In this document: positions 8,337 to 15,442 of the stretch, piece by piece
Numbering within the stretch: position 1 is the stretch's first letter
Layout of the letters: every line of letters begins with the position of its first letter
NCBI GenBank assembly: GCA_024707205.1
Contig: JANQAD010000001.1
Span: forward strand, 2,011,979 to 2,075,978
Direction of reading: 5' to 3'
Length of the DNA stretch: 64,000 nt
DNA from: Demequina sp.
Lineage (GTDB): Bacteria > Actinomycetota > Actinomycetes > Actinomycetales > Demequinaceae
The notes under the pieces: generated by a model
What the model saw: only the letters and a program-made list of their open reading frames with translations
The model's database searches: none
Told to the model about the DNA's origin: nothing
Made by a program: the position numbers and the translations under genes

Positions 8337-8875
8337 TGAAAGAACTGAACAGAGAGTCCATCGTGGCGCTGCTTACCGAGCTGGGTGCGCGTCTGCACGC
8401 CAGAGGGCTGACCGCGAACGTCTATCTGGTCGGCGGCGCGGCCATGCTTCTCGCATACGGGCGCGAGACCATGACTCGCGACATCGACGCGATCTTCGAG
8501 CCCAAATCAGTGGTCTACGACGAGGCGCGAGCGATGGCGGCGGAGAATGACGCGCTGGGCAACGATTGGCTCAACGACGCGGTCAAGGGCTTCGTGCGCG
8601 GTCCCGACCCGGGCGCGCCCAGGGTGGTCCTCGTCGCAGACGGAATCTCGGTCCAGGTCGCATCCCCCAAACGGTTGTTGGCGATGAAGGTCGGGGCCGC
8701 GCGGGTGGGGCGCGACACCGACGACATCCTCTTGCTGGCCCGCGAGGTGGGCGCCGAGTCGATTGAGGAAGTCCTCGACATCGCCTACGCGGAGTACGGG
8801 GAAAGCCTTCTACCGCGCTCGCGATTCATCGTCGCGGAACTGCTAGATGGGGTCCTTCCTGAGCGCAGCCCTTGA
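8336..8875 (+). CDS. DUF6036/AbiEii-like nucleotidyltransferase, putative toxin
   Basis: The 179-residue protein has a minimal nucleotidyltransferase core. VYLVGGAAMLLAYGR carries the GG of the nucleotide-binding loop, and MTRDIDAIF carries the DxD metal ligands (Asp-Ile-Asp, near residues 49-51). ISVQVASPKRLLAMKVGAAR follows. Proteins of this type are predicted to transfer nucleotides to RNA or protein in AbiE/MenT-like modules. It is translationally coupled to the upstream HTH gene. The toxin role is inferred from context; a housekeeping transferase cannot be excluded. Confidence 0.75.
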   Translation: MKELNRESIVALLTELGARLHARGLTANVYLVGGAAMLLAYGRETMTRDIDAIFEPKSVVYDEARAMAAENDALGNDWLNDAVKGFVRGPDPGAPRVVLVADGISVQVASPKRLLAMKVGAARVGRDTDDILLLAREVGAESIEEVLDIAYAEYGESLLPRSRFIVAELLDGVLPERSP

Positions 8876-8969
8876 CGATGCATCTTCGTCCGTCGCGGCG
8901 AGACGGACTAGGCATGCTGAGCTGACTTGGAAGTTCCTAGAACGAGGGAACACAGGTGCCCGCGCTAGG

Positions 8970-8993
8970 CCCTGCGACTTCGCGCAGGGTGAC
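8970..8993. repeat. Palindromic element, type 2 (CCCTGCG stem)
   Basis: CCCTGCG-ACTTCG-CGCAGGG forms a 7-bp stem followed by TGAC. It sits between two convergent genes (stop at 8875 and stop at 8996), where it may end transcription from both sides. Positions 39967-39990 carry the reverse complement with one mismatch in 24 bp. Confidence 0.65.
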
Positions 8994-8995
8994 GC

Positions 8996-9505
8996 TCAGC
9001 CTTTCCCGTCATCGTGCAGCTCGTCATAGAGCTCGTCGTAGAGCATCTTGTGGACGGCCTCGACGTTGGGGATATCGTCGAACTCGAGCGGATCGTCTGA
9101 TGCGGACTCGATGATCAAGGTTCCCGTCTTGAACATGCGATCAATCACCCCGTGGCGGAACTGCACCGAGTTGATCCTGGCCATCGGGATGTCGATGCCC
9201 TGACGCGTGAAGACGCCGGTGCGGAACATGATGCGGCGGTCGGTGATGACGAAATGCGTGGTGAACCAGCGGATGAAGGGCACGAAGCCCCACAGCACCG
9301 CGACCACGAGCCAGCCAAGAACGATCGCAATCGTCAGCACCGTGTTCATCGTCGAGTCGGAGTCGCCGAGCAGCGTGTAGAGCCAGATGGCGAGGGCTGT
9401 ACCCAGCAGGAACAGCAGCCCAGAACCGATGAGCCGCTTCCAGTGAGGGCGCGCGTTGACGATGATGTGCTCGCCCGCGGCGAGGTGGTCCTCTGGGTAC
9501 CCCAT
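8996..9505 (-). CDS. PH domain (bPH2/YdbS-like) membrane protein
   Basis: The 169-residue protein has two adjacent membrane helices (about residues 27-45 and 54-78). They are followed by a bacterial PH domain: FVITDRRIMFRTGVF, then IDIPMARINSVQF and GTLIIESASDDP. The proteins are common in actinobacteria and their roles are mostly unknown. A -10 box TAGATT (9513-9518) is 7 nt from the ATG, indicating a leaderless mRNA. The longer upstream reading to 9928 overlaps the next divergent gene and is spurious. Confidence 0.87.
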   Translation of the reverse strand: MGYPEDHLAAGEHIIVNARPHWKRLIGSGLLFLLGTALAIWLYTLLGDSDSTMNTVLTIAIVLGWLVVAVLWGFVPFIRWFTTHFVITDRRIMFRTGVFTRQGIDIPMARINSVQFRHGVIDRMFKTGTLIIESASDDPLEFDDIPNVEAVHKMLYDELYDELHDDGKG

Positions 9506-9571
9506 GTTCGGCAATCTATCAGCCACGTCGGACGGAAAACAGGTTGTGACGCGGTGGAAACACAGCGGCCG

Positions 9572-9577
9572 TAGGCT
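9572..9577 (+). promoter_or_regulatory. -10 box TAGGCT, leaderless
   Basis: TAGGCT lies 6 nt before the ATG at 9584 and is the probable promoter of the ATP-grasp operon. Confidence 0.55.
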
Positions 9578-9583
9578 CGGAAC

Positions 9584-11173
9584 ATGTCGCACGACGTCTC
9601 CGAGACCCCGTGGACTCGTTATGCGCCCGTGCAGGCGTGGGACGAGGCCATGGACGTCAAGGGAAAGGTGCGCGAGCCGTACGCCCGCGTCTATGCGGAA
9701 ATCGACCGCATGTCCGGCGACGACCTCTACGCCCGAGCAGAATCCTTGGCCAACACCTACCTCGCCCAAGGCGTCACCTTTGACCACGCTGGCGAGGAGC
9801 GGCCGTTCCCGCTCGACATCGTCCCAAGAGTCGTGGGCGCCGATGAATGGGACATCATCTCGCCCGGCGTGGCCCAGCGCGTCAAGACGCTCGAGGCCTT
9901 CCTCGCCGACGTCTACGGCTCGCAGCACTGCGTCAACGACGGCATTGTCCCCAGGCGCCTCATAGCTTCAAGCCAGTACTTCTACCGGTCCGTCGCGGGC
10001 ATCGAGCCCACCAACGGCGTCCGCGTGCACATCGCGGGCATCGACCTTGTGCGCGACCAGCACGGGATCTGGCGAGTGCTTGAGGACAACGTGCGCGTGC
10101 CGTCGGGCGTGAGCTACGTCCTCTCCAACCGCCGTGCGATGTCCCAGATGTTCCCCGAGCTCTTTGGCGCGATGGGGGTGCGCCCCGTGCTCGAGTACTC
10201 GCAGCGCCTCCGCTCCGCCCTCGCGAAGGCCGCGCCGGAGGACGTCGATGACCCCACGATCGTCGTTCTCACCCCGGGCGTCTACAACTCCGCGTACTAC
10301 GAGCACTCGCTGCTCGCGCGGACCATGGGCGTGGAGCTCGTCGAGGGCCGCGACCTCGAGTGCCACAACGGCCGCGTCTACATGCGCACCACCGCCGGGC
10401 GGCGCCGCGTGGACGTCATCTACCGCCGCGTGGACGACGACTTCCTGGACCCCGTGGCCTTCCGCAGCGACTCCACGCTCGGCGCCCCTGGCCTCATCAA
10501 CGCGGCCCGACTCGGCAACGTGACGCTCGCCAACGCGGTGGGCAACGGCGTTGCCGACGACAAGCTCATCTACACGTACATGCCCGACCTCACCCGGTAT
10601 TACCTGGGGGAAGAGCCCATCCTGCCCAACGTGGACACGTGGCGGCTTGAGGAGCCCGACGCTAGGGAAGAGGTGCTGGATCGCCTGGATGAGCTTGTGG
10701 TCAAGCCGGTAGACGGGGCAGGTGGCAAGGGTGTGCTGATCGGCACCAAAGCCTCGCGCGAGGAACTCGACGCGGCACGCGCGCAGATCCTCGAGGACCC
10801 GCGCGGGTGGATCGCCCAGCCCGTTGTGCAGCTGAGCACCGTGCCAACGCTCACCGAGGAGGGGCTCGAGCCGCGCCACGTGGACCTGCGGCCTTTCGCC
10901 GTGAACGATGGCAGCGACGTGTGGGTGCTCCCCGGCGGCCTCACGCGGGTGGCGCTCGCCAAGGGGCAGCTCATCGTCAACTCGTCTCAGGGCGGCGGGT
11001 CGAAGGACACGTGGGTGCTCGGCGGTGTGCGGCATCGCGGCTCGATGTCCCCGCCGCCGGAGAGCCGCGTGGAGTTCTCGGGTGTGGCCGCGGTGCCGCA
11101 GGCCGCCCACCCCGACGACTACGCGGGCCAGCAGCAGGCGCAGCAGCAACAGCAGGGGAGGGACCAATGCTGA
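9584..11173 (+). CDS. Circularly permuted type 2 ATP-grasp protein
   Basis: The 529-residue protein is the DUF404/DUF407 circularly permuted ATP-grasp enzyme, predicted to form amide bonds with ATP. Landmarks are YRSVAGIEPTNGVRVHIAGI, EDNVRVPSGVSYVL, VIYRRVDDDFLDP, and the ATP-grasp stretch VKPVDGAGGKGVLIG near residue 370. It is the first gene of an operon with an alpha-E protein and a transglutaminase-fold protein, a widely conserved trio predicted to make or process a small peptide. An oddity is the tail: after the conserved domain come eight to ten glutamines broken by Ala/Gly, and the protein ends in Cys. The tail overlaps the next gene by 7 bp. Confidence 0.92.
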   Translation: MSHDVSETPWTRYAPVQAWDEAMDVKGKVREPYARVYAEIDRMSGDDLYARAESLANTYLAQGVTFDHAGEERPFPLDIVPRVVGADEWDIISPGVAQRVKTLEAFLADVYGSQHCVNDGIVPRRLIASSQYFYRSVAGIEPTNGVRVHIAGIDLVRDQHGIWRVLEDNVRVPSGVSYVLSNRRAMSQMFPELFGAMGVRPVLEYSQRLRSALAKAAPEDVDDPTIVVLTPGVYNSAYYEHSLLARTMGVELVEGRDLECHNGRVYMRTTAGRRRVDVIYRRVDDDFLDPVAFRSDSTLGAPGLINAARLGNVTLANAVGNGVADDKLIYTYMPDLTRYYLGEEPILPNVDTWRLEEPDAREEVLDRLDELVVKPVDGAGGKGVLIGTKASREELDAARAQILEDPRGWIAQPVVQLSTVPTLTEEGLEPRHVDLRPFAVNDGSDVWVLPGGLTRVALAKGQLIVNSSQGGGSKDTWVLGGVRHRGSMSPPPESRVEFSGVAAVPQAAHPDDYAGQQQAQQQQQGRDQC

Positions 11174-12090
11174 GCCGCATCGCCGAGTCCCTGTTCTGGA
11201 TAGGCCGCTACGTGGAGCGGGCCGACAACACGGCCCGCCTCCTGGACGTGCACCTCAACGTGCTGCTGGAAGACCCGTGGGTGGATGAGCCGAGCGCCAA
11301 CGCCTCGCTGCTCAACGTCATGAACTGCGAGTTCACGGCTCCCGTGAGCCGCCGCGACGTGCTCCAGGCGCTCGCGTTCGACGCTACCAAGGCCTCCTCG
11401 ATCGCCGGAACCTTGACTGCAGCCCGCGAGAACGCCAGGAGAGCCCGCGAGGTCATCTCCACCGAGGTGTGGGAGTCCCTCAACACCACCCGCAACCAGT
11501 TGCCGCGCTGGTCCAGCTCCGCCCGCCCCCACGAGTACTTCGTGTGGGTGCGCGAGCGCGCCGCCGTGGTGTGGGGACTCAGCTCCGCCACCACCAGCAG
11601 GGATGACGCCTGGCACTTCATGGAGCTGGGCCGTTCGCTGGAGCGCGCGGACATGATCGCGCGCCTGCTCATGACCCGCCACTTCGAGGGCACCACGGGC
11701 CCCAACTGGACCACGCTGCTGCGCTCGTGCAGCGCCCACGAGGCCTACCTGCGCACCGTGCGCGCCCTCGTCACCGAGGAGCGCGCCGCCGAGTTCCTCC
11801 TGGTAGACCGCCTGTTCCCGCGGTCCATCGCCTACAGCCTCGCGAAGGCGGAGGACACCCTGAGCCTCATCGAGGGCGCGTCGAACAACCGCGCGCTGAG
11901 CGACCGCGCGCGGCTCGCCCTTGGAAGAGCGAGGACCAACCTCGAGTACCGCGACGTCCGCGAGATCCTCAATAACCTGCCCGAGCAAATGCGGGAGGTA
12001 CAGCGGGCCTGTGCCCTAGCGTCGGACCTTATTCGCGACCGCTACTTCCTCCCAGCCTCCACGGTGCTGTGGAACCAGGAGGCGCTGTAG
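11167..12090 (+). CDS. Alpha-E domain protein (DUF403)
   Basis: The 307-residue all-helical protein starts MLSRIAESLFWIGRYVERAD, the signature of the alpha-E family. Further family motifs are ATTSRDDAWHFMELGRSLERAD and VDRLFPRSIAYSL. It is always found with circularly permuted ATP-grasp enzymes and is thought to work with them. Its start overlaps the upstream gene and its stop abuts the next start (12088-12090/12091), so the three genes form one translationally coupled unit. Confidence 0.93.
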   Translation: MLSRIAESLFWIGRYVERADNTARLLDVHLNVLLEDPWVDEPSANASLLNVMNCEFTAPVSRRDVLQALAFDATKASSIAGTLTAARENARRAREVISTEVWESLNTTRNQLPRWSSSARPHEYFVWVRERAAVVWGLSSATTSRDDAWHFMELGRSLERADMIARLLMTRHFEGTTGPNWTTLLRSCSAHEAYLRTVRALVTEERAAEFLLVDRLFPRSIAYSLAKAEDTLSLIEGASNNRALSDRARLALGRARTNLEYRDVREILNNLPEQMREVQRACALASDLIRDRYFLPASTVLWNQEAL

Positions 12091-12927
12091 ATGACGACCC
12101 TGCGCATAGAGCACAAGACCTCGTTCACCTATGAGAACGAGGTCGTCTCCTCCTACAACGAGGCGCGGCTGACGCCCGCGTGGCTCCCGCGCCAGCGCGT
12201 GCTGGAGTCGCGCATCGAGATCAACCCGATGACCTGGCGTCAGACGTACAGGGACTACTGGGAGACGGACGTGACAGTCTTCGAGGTGCTGCAGCCGCAC
12301 CAGGCGCTCTCGGTGCTCGGCACGTCGCTCGTGGAGGTGGGATCGCTGCCGTCACGCGAGGACCGGGCAACGTGGGACGCGATCACGGGACCGCGATTCC
12401 AGGATCTGTTGTGCGAGTACCTCGTGAACACGCCCACCACGGAACCGACGGAGCAGCTGCTCACCTTCGCCGCGGAGGCCGCGCACAAGGGCACCCCGGA
12501 CGAGACGGCGCGCGCCATCTGCGACTACCTCTACGACGAGGTCAAGTACGTCTCCGGCGTGACCTCCGTCCACACGCCGGCTGCGCACGCGTGGGAGGGC
12601 CGCTCCGGGGTGTGTCAGGACTTCGCGCACCTCGCGATCGGCGCGCTGCGCTCTGTAGGAATCCCCGCCCGATACGTCTCCGGATACCTGCACCCCAAAC
12701 GCGACGCGGCCATCGGCGAGCGGGTGCGAGGGGAGTCCCACGCGTGGGTGGAGTGGTGGACCGGCGACTGGTTCGGCTTTGATCCCACCAACGACCGCGA
12801 GGTCGGCGATCACCACGTGGTGGTGGGCAGGGGCCGCGAATACGGCGACGTGCCGCCCCTCACGGGCGTGGTGGCGGGGTCCACGAAGACGCTGAGCGTG
12901 TCCGTGGACATCACTCAGACCGCCTAA
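12091..12927 (+). CDS. Transglutaminase-fold cysteine protease-like protein
   Basis: The 278-residue protein has an N-terminal beta domain (bacterial transglutaminase-like N-terminus, residues 1-90) and a transglutaminase core. The catalytic triad is visible: Cys in RSGVCQDFAHL, His in ESHAWVEWW and Asp in FGFDPTND. It is the third gene of the ATP-grasp/alpha-E operon and has no gap to the previous gene. In this context it is predicted to cleave or transfer an amide bond made by the ATP-grasp enzyme. The substrate is unknown. Confidence 0.92.
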   Translation: MTTLRIEHKTSFTYENEVVSSYNEARLTPAWLPRQRVLESRIEINPMTWRQTYRDYWETDVTVFEVLQPHQALSVLGTSLVEVGSLPSREDRATWDAITGPRFQDLLCEYLVNTPTTEPTEQLLTFAAEAAHKGTPDETARAICDYLYDEVKYVSGVTSVHTPAAHAWEGRSGVCQDFAHLAIGALRSVGIPARYVSGYLHPKRDAAIGERVRGESHAWVEWWTGDWFGFDPTNDREVGDHHVVVGRGREYGDVPPLTGVVAGSTKTLSVSVDITQTA

Positions 12928-12961
12928 GGCCCGACGCCGGGGCTGGCTTGCGCGGTTCCGT

Positions 12962-13017
12962 TTGCGTGCTTCGCGGTGTGGCGCTACGTTCGTTCCACCT
13001 GGCATCGCGGCCAGGGG
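12962..13017 (+). promoter_or_regulatory. Promoter and leader of toxin locus A (copy of the locus B promoter)
   Basis: A -35 TTGCGT (12962-12967), 17-bp spacer and -10 TACGTT (12985-12990) are followed by a leader ending GGCCAGGGG. The block 12982-13017 matches 40024-40059 with only three differences in 36 bp. The match stops where the IS256 element begins, so this is the surviving 5' end of a second secreted-toxin gene. Confidence 0.75.
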
Positions 13018-14424
13018 GGGTCTGTCAGGAATTCTGTGTAAGTGATTCGGCGTGATGCCACGGCTTGGGGCTGTGGTGGAAGGACGATCACATCATGGAC
13101 GATATCGACAGGGAGGTCCCGCCGCCAGGGTTGCCGGCGCCGCGGGAGCCTGACATGCAGCGCCTGGCCGAAGAGCTTGTGGCGTCCGCGCAGCAGCGGG
13201 GGTTGGAGCTCACCGGTGAGGATGGGCTGCTGACGGCGCTGACGAAGCAGATTTTGCAGTCGGCGCTGAACGCGGAGATGGCCGCTCATTTGGGGTATGA
13301 CAAGCATGACCCGATGGGTCGTGATGGCGGCAACTCGCGTAACGGGTATGGGGTCAAGACCGTGACGACGGACGTGGGCAAGGTCACGATCGAGGTCCCC
13401 AGGGACCGGGAGGGGACGTTTGAGCCGCAGATCGTGCCTAAACGCCAACGTCGCCTGAAGGGCTTCGATGAGGCGGTCATCTCGCTGTATGGCAAGGGCA
13501 TGACCACGGGTGACATTTGTGCGCACTTGGAAGAGGTGTATGACACCACGATCTCCAGGGATCTGGTGTCGACGGTGACCGCGCAGGTGCTGGAGGACAT
13601 GCGTTCGTGGTTGTCCAGGCCGCTGGATCAGGTGTATCCCGTGATCCTCATTGACGCAATCTTCCTCAAGGTCCGCTCGGGCACGGTCGCGAATCGTCCC
13701 TGCTATGTGGCCATGGGGGTGAACCTGGATGGTCAACGCGACGTGCTGGGACTGTGGATGGGACCGTCCGGTGGGGAGGGTGCGAAACAGTGGATGAACA
13801 TGCTGACAGAGCTGAAGAACCGTGGCATTGTCGACGTATGCATCGTGTGCTGCGACGGCCTCAAAGGGCTCCCGGCCGCGATCGAAGCGATCTGGCCCCA
13901 AGCGACCGTGCAAACCTGTGTCGTGCACCTGGTGCGCCAATCCTTGCGGTACTCGTCGACGAAACACTGGCAGAGCATCACCCCGCAACTACGCCGCATC
14001 TACACCGCCCCGACCCTGGAAGCTGCCGAGGACGAGTTCGCTCAGTTCACCGAACGGTGGCTGACGTTGTATCCGGCGATGATCAACATGTGGCGCGCGT
14101 ACTGGCCCCAGTTCATCCCGTTCCTGGACTTCCCACCCCAGATCCGCTCGATGATCTACACCACCAACGCCATCGAGTCTTTGAACGCCCGCTTCCGTGC
14201 GGCCCTGCGACGGCGCGGACACTTCCCCGACGAACAATCAGCGATGAAGGTCCTTTATCTGGCGTGCATCGCCAGGGACAAGCACCTCAAAGCCGGTGGA
14301 ACCAACCCCACCGGCCAAGTCAGAAACTGGAAAGAAATCCTCAACGTCCTGCTGCTGACCTACGGCGACAGGCTCTACCCCACCAACTAGCCGATGACAC
14401 TTACACAGAAAAACCGACAGACCC
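13018..14424 (+). mobile_element. IS256-family insertion sequence, copy A
   Basis: This 1407-bp element has imperfect terminal inverted repeats: GGGTCTGTCAGGAATTCTGT at the left, and GGGTCTGTCGGTTTTTCTGT read inward from the right end. Both continue as GTAAGTG. It is identical to copy B (40628-42034) except for one base seen (T at 13322, C at 40932, synonymous). The flanking octamers GCCAGGGG and AGGAGGCA do not match, so no target-site duplication remains. Confidence 0.93.
13095..14390 (+). CDS. IS256-family transposase (copy A)
   Basis: The 431-residue DDE transposase has an N-terminal helical DNA-binding region (TKQILQSALNAEMAAHLGY). The catalytic core follows: first Asp in VILIDAIFLKVR, second Asp in CCDGLKGLPAAIEA, the C/H motif TCVVHLVR, and the catalytic Glu in TTNAIESLNARFR. 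The start is the ATG at 13095 with GGAAGGA upstream; an in-frame TTG at 13065 would add ten residues. The protein is identical to that of copy B, which implies recent transposition. The frame is intact and probably active. Confidence 0.95.
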   Translation: MDDIDREVPPPGLPAPREPDMQRLAEELVASAQQRGLELTGEDGLLTALTKQILQSALNAEMAAHLGYDKHDPMGRDGGNSRNGYGVKTVTTDVGKVTIEVPRDREGTFEPQIVPKRQRRLKGFDEAVISLYGKGMTTGDICAHLEEVYDTTISRDLVSTVTAQVLEDMRSWLSRPLDQVYPVILIDAIFLKVRSGTVANRPCYVAMGVNLDGQRDVLGLWMGPSGGEGAKQWMNMLTELKNRGIVDVCIVCCDGLKGLPAAIEAIWPQATVQTCVVHLVRQSLRYSSTKHWQSITPQLRRIYTAPTLEAAEDEFAQFTERWLTLYPAMINMWRAYWPQFIPFLDFPPQIRSMIYTTNAIESLNARFRAALRRRGHFPDEQSAMKVLYLACIARDKHLKAGGTNPTGQVRNWKEILNVLLLTYGDRLYPTN

Positions 14425-14609
14425 AGGAGGCAGCGGTTGGCCTGCGCAACGGACAGATTCACGCAGCTACTGTGGGGGAGGTACGGGCAGCAGGGGGTAC
14501 GGTAGTTCGCGCGGAAACTGCGGCGAATCCCGGCCATTGCCTCATCGGGGGTTGCACGGCGCAAACGTTCGTTGGGGTATTCCACCAAATGCCAAACCCC
14601 GCAAAATGA
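14424..14609 (+). pseudogene. C-terminal relic of a polymorphic toxin (locus A)
   Basis: Immediately after the right end of IS256 copy A an open frame of about 61 codons runs to a stop at 14609. It contains VRAAGGTVVRAETAANPGHC followed by LIGGCTAQTFVGVFHQMPNP. The pattern of a GG turn, an NPxHC motif and a closing MPNP resembles the tips of actinobacterial secreted toxins. The body and start are missing because the IS occupies the space between this tip and the shared toxin leader at 12962-13017. The following gene starts 8 nt later, as an immunity gene would. The toxin activity class is not recognised. Confidence 0.5.
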
Positions 14610-14616
14610 GAGCAGG

Positions 14617-14883
14617 ATGATGATTCCTGAAGAAGTCTTAACGATGCTCGAGCAACTTTCGAATAAGTGCGATCCCGCACCTTGGACCGCGTTTGTCGAG
14701 GGAAGGGACGGACTCTCGTTCGCAAGTTTCATCCAGGCGGGCGAAGGAGACAGCCGCGGAGAAGACGTCTACGTCAGGCGGGACAGCGGTCCAGCGAGTG
14801 CCGATCTCCTCGACTTCGTCGCGGCCGCAAGAACTTGGCTCCCCGAACTTGTCGCGGAGATTCGACAGGCACGCGGCGCGTGA
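14617..14883 (+). CDS. Candidate immunity protein (locus A)
   Basis: The ORF encodes 88 residues with two consecutive possible starts (ATG at 14617 and 14620) after GAGAGCAGG. The protein is acidic. Its C-terminus LLDFVAAARTWLPELVAEIR resembles small actinobacterial proteins that end in a DFIAAARxDVPxLLxEVR-type helix. Position directly behind a toxin tip is the main reason to call it immunity. A stand-alone hypothetical protein is the alternative. Codon use is less GC-biased than in the neighbouring core genes, consistent with accessory DNA. Confidence 0.55.
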   Translation: MMIPEEVLTMLEQLSNKCDPAPWTAFVEGRDGLSFASFIQAGEGDSRGEDVYVRRDSGPASADLLDFVAAARTWLPELVAEIRQARGA

Positions 14884-14997
14884 GTCCACGCCGCGGGCGT
14901 CACGTCGCCGAGTGTTCGATGCCCCCAGGGGAGATTGCTGACCGCTCAACCGCGCCGTGAATGAGATCACCTTCCCGACAGGGGATCTGACCCCGGC

Positions 14998-15133
14998 CTA
15001 CTGCGCCACCGTCTTGGCCGCACTGGTCTTCCCCAACGGGTAGTAGCCCGACTTGTGCGCGGTGATGGTCACCGTGAGCTTCTTGCCCTTGTCCGCGCTC
15101 GCGACCTTGTACGTGTACTTGGTGGCTCCCGAG
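14998..15133 (-). pseudogene. C-terminal stub of a YQW-repeat surface protein, cut by IS256
   Basis: The minus strand encodes SGATKYTYKVASADKGKKLT through to SAAKTVAQ and a stop. It differs at only a few residues from the end of the 704-residue surface protein at 15443. Homology to that gene ends at CTCCCGAG, exactly where an IS256 right end begins (15134). The rest of the gene is gone, so this is a duplicated gene end truncated by transposition. Confidence 0.85.
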
Positions 15134-15313
15134 GGGTCTGTCGGTTTTTCTGTGTAAGTGTCATCGGCTAGTTGGTGGGGTAGAGCCTGTCGCCGTAGGT
15201 CAGCAGCGGGACGTTGAGGAATTCTTTCCAGTTTCTGACTTGGCCGGTGGGGTTGGTTCCGCCGGCTTTGAGGTGCTTGTCTTTGGCGATGCACGCCGGG
15301 TAGAGGACCTTTG
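15134..15313 (-). mobile_element. IS256 fragment (right end only, inverted)
   Basis: About 180 bp match the reverse complement of the last 180 bp of the IS256 copies, beginning with the terminal GGGTCTGTCGGTTTTTCTGT and covering the last ~50 transposase codons. The match carries several substitutions near its inner end (around 15300-15313), so the fragment is older than copies A and B. The left part of the element is missing. Confidence 0.88.
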
Positions 15314-15442
15314 ACGTGTCCCCCGTTGGGTGGAGTCCTAGCATCGGGTTGAGGCCCGAGGATTGGAGTCCTGACCCACTTGGCCTGGGCCCCTCAACTT
15401 CGCGGCGCAGTTGGACAGACCTGACTGGGAGTTTGACCGCGC
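15314..15442. other. Non-coding scar between IS fragment and surface-protein gene
   Basis: No gene is visible. The segment contains GTTGGGTGGAGTCCTAGCAT and a second GGAGTCCT 36 bp further on. The first string resembles the start of the IS3-type relic at 43566-43590, so it may be another IS end. It separates the IS256 fragment from the intact surface-protein gene. Confidence 0.4.

Noticed and set aside
13011..14432. Target-site duplications of 8-9 bp around IS256 copies
   Set aside because: The flanking octamers differ at both copies under all plausible boundaries.
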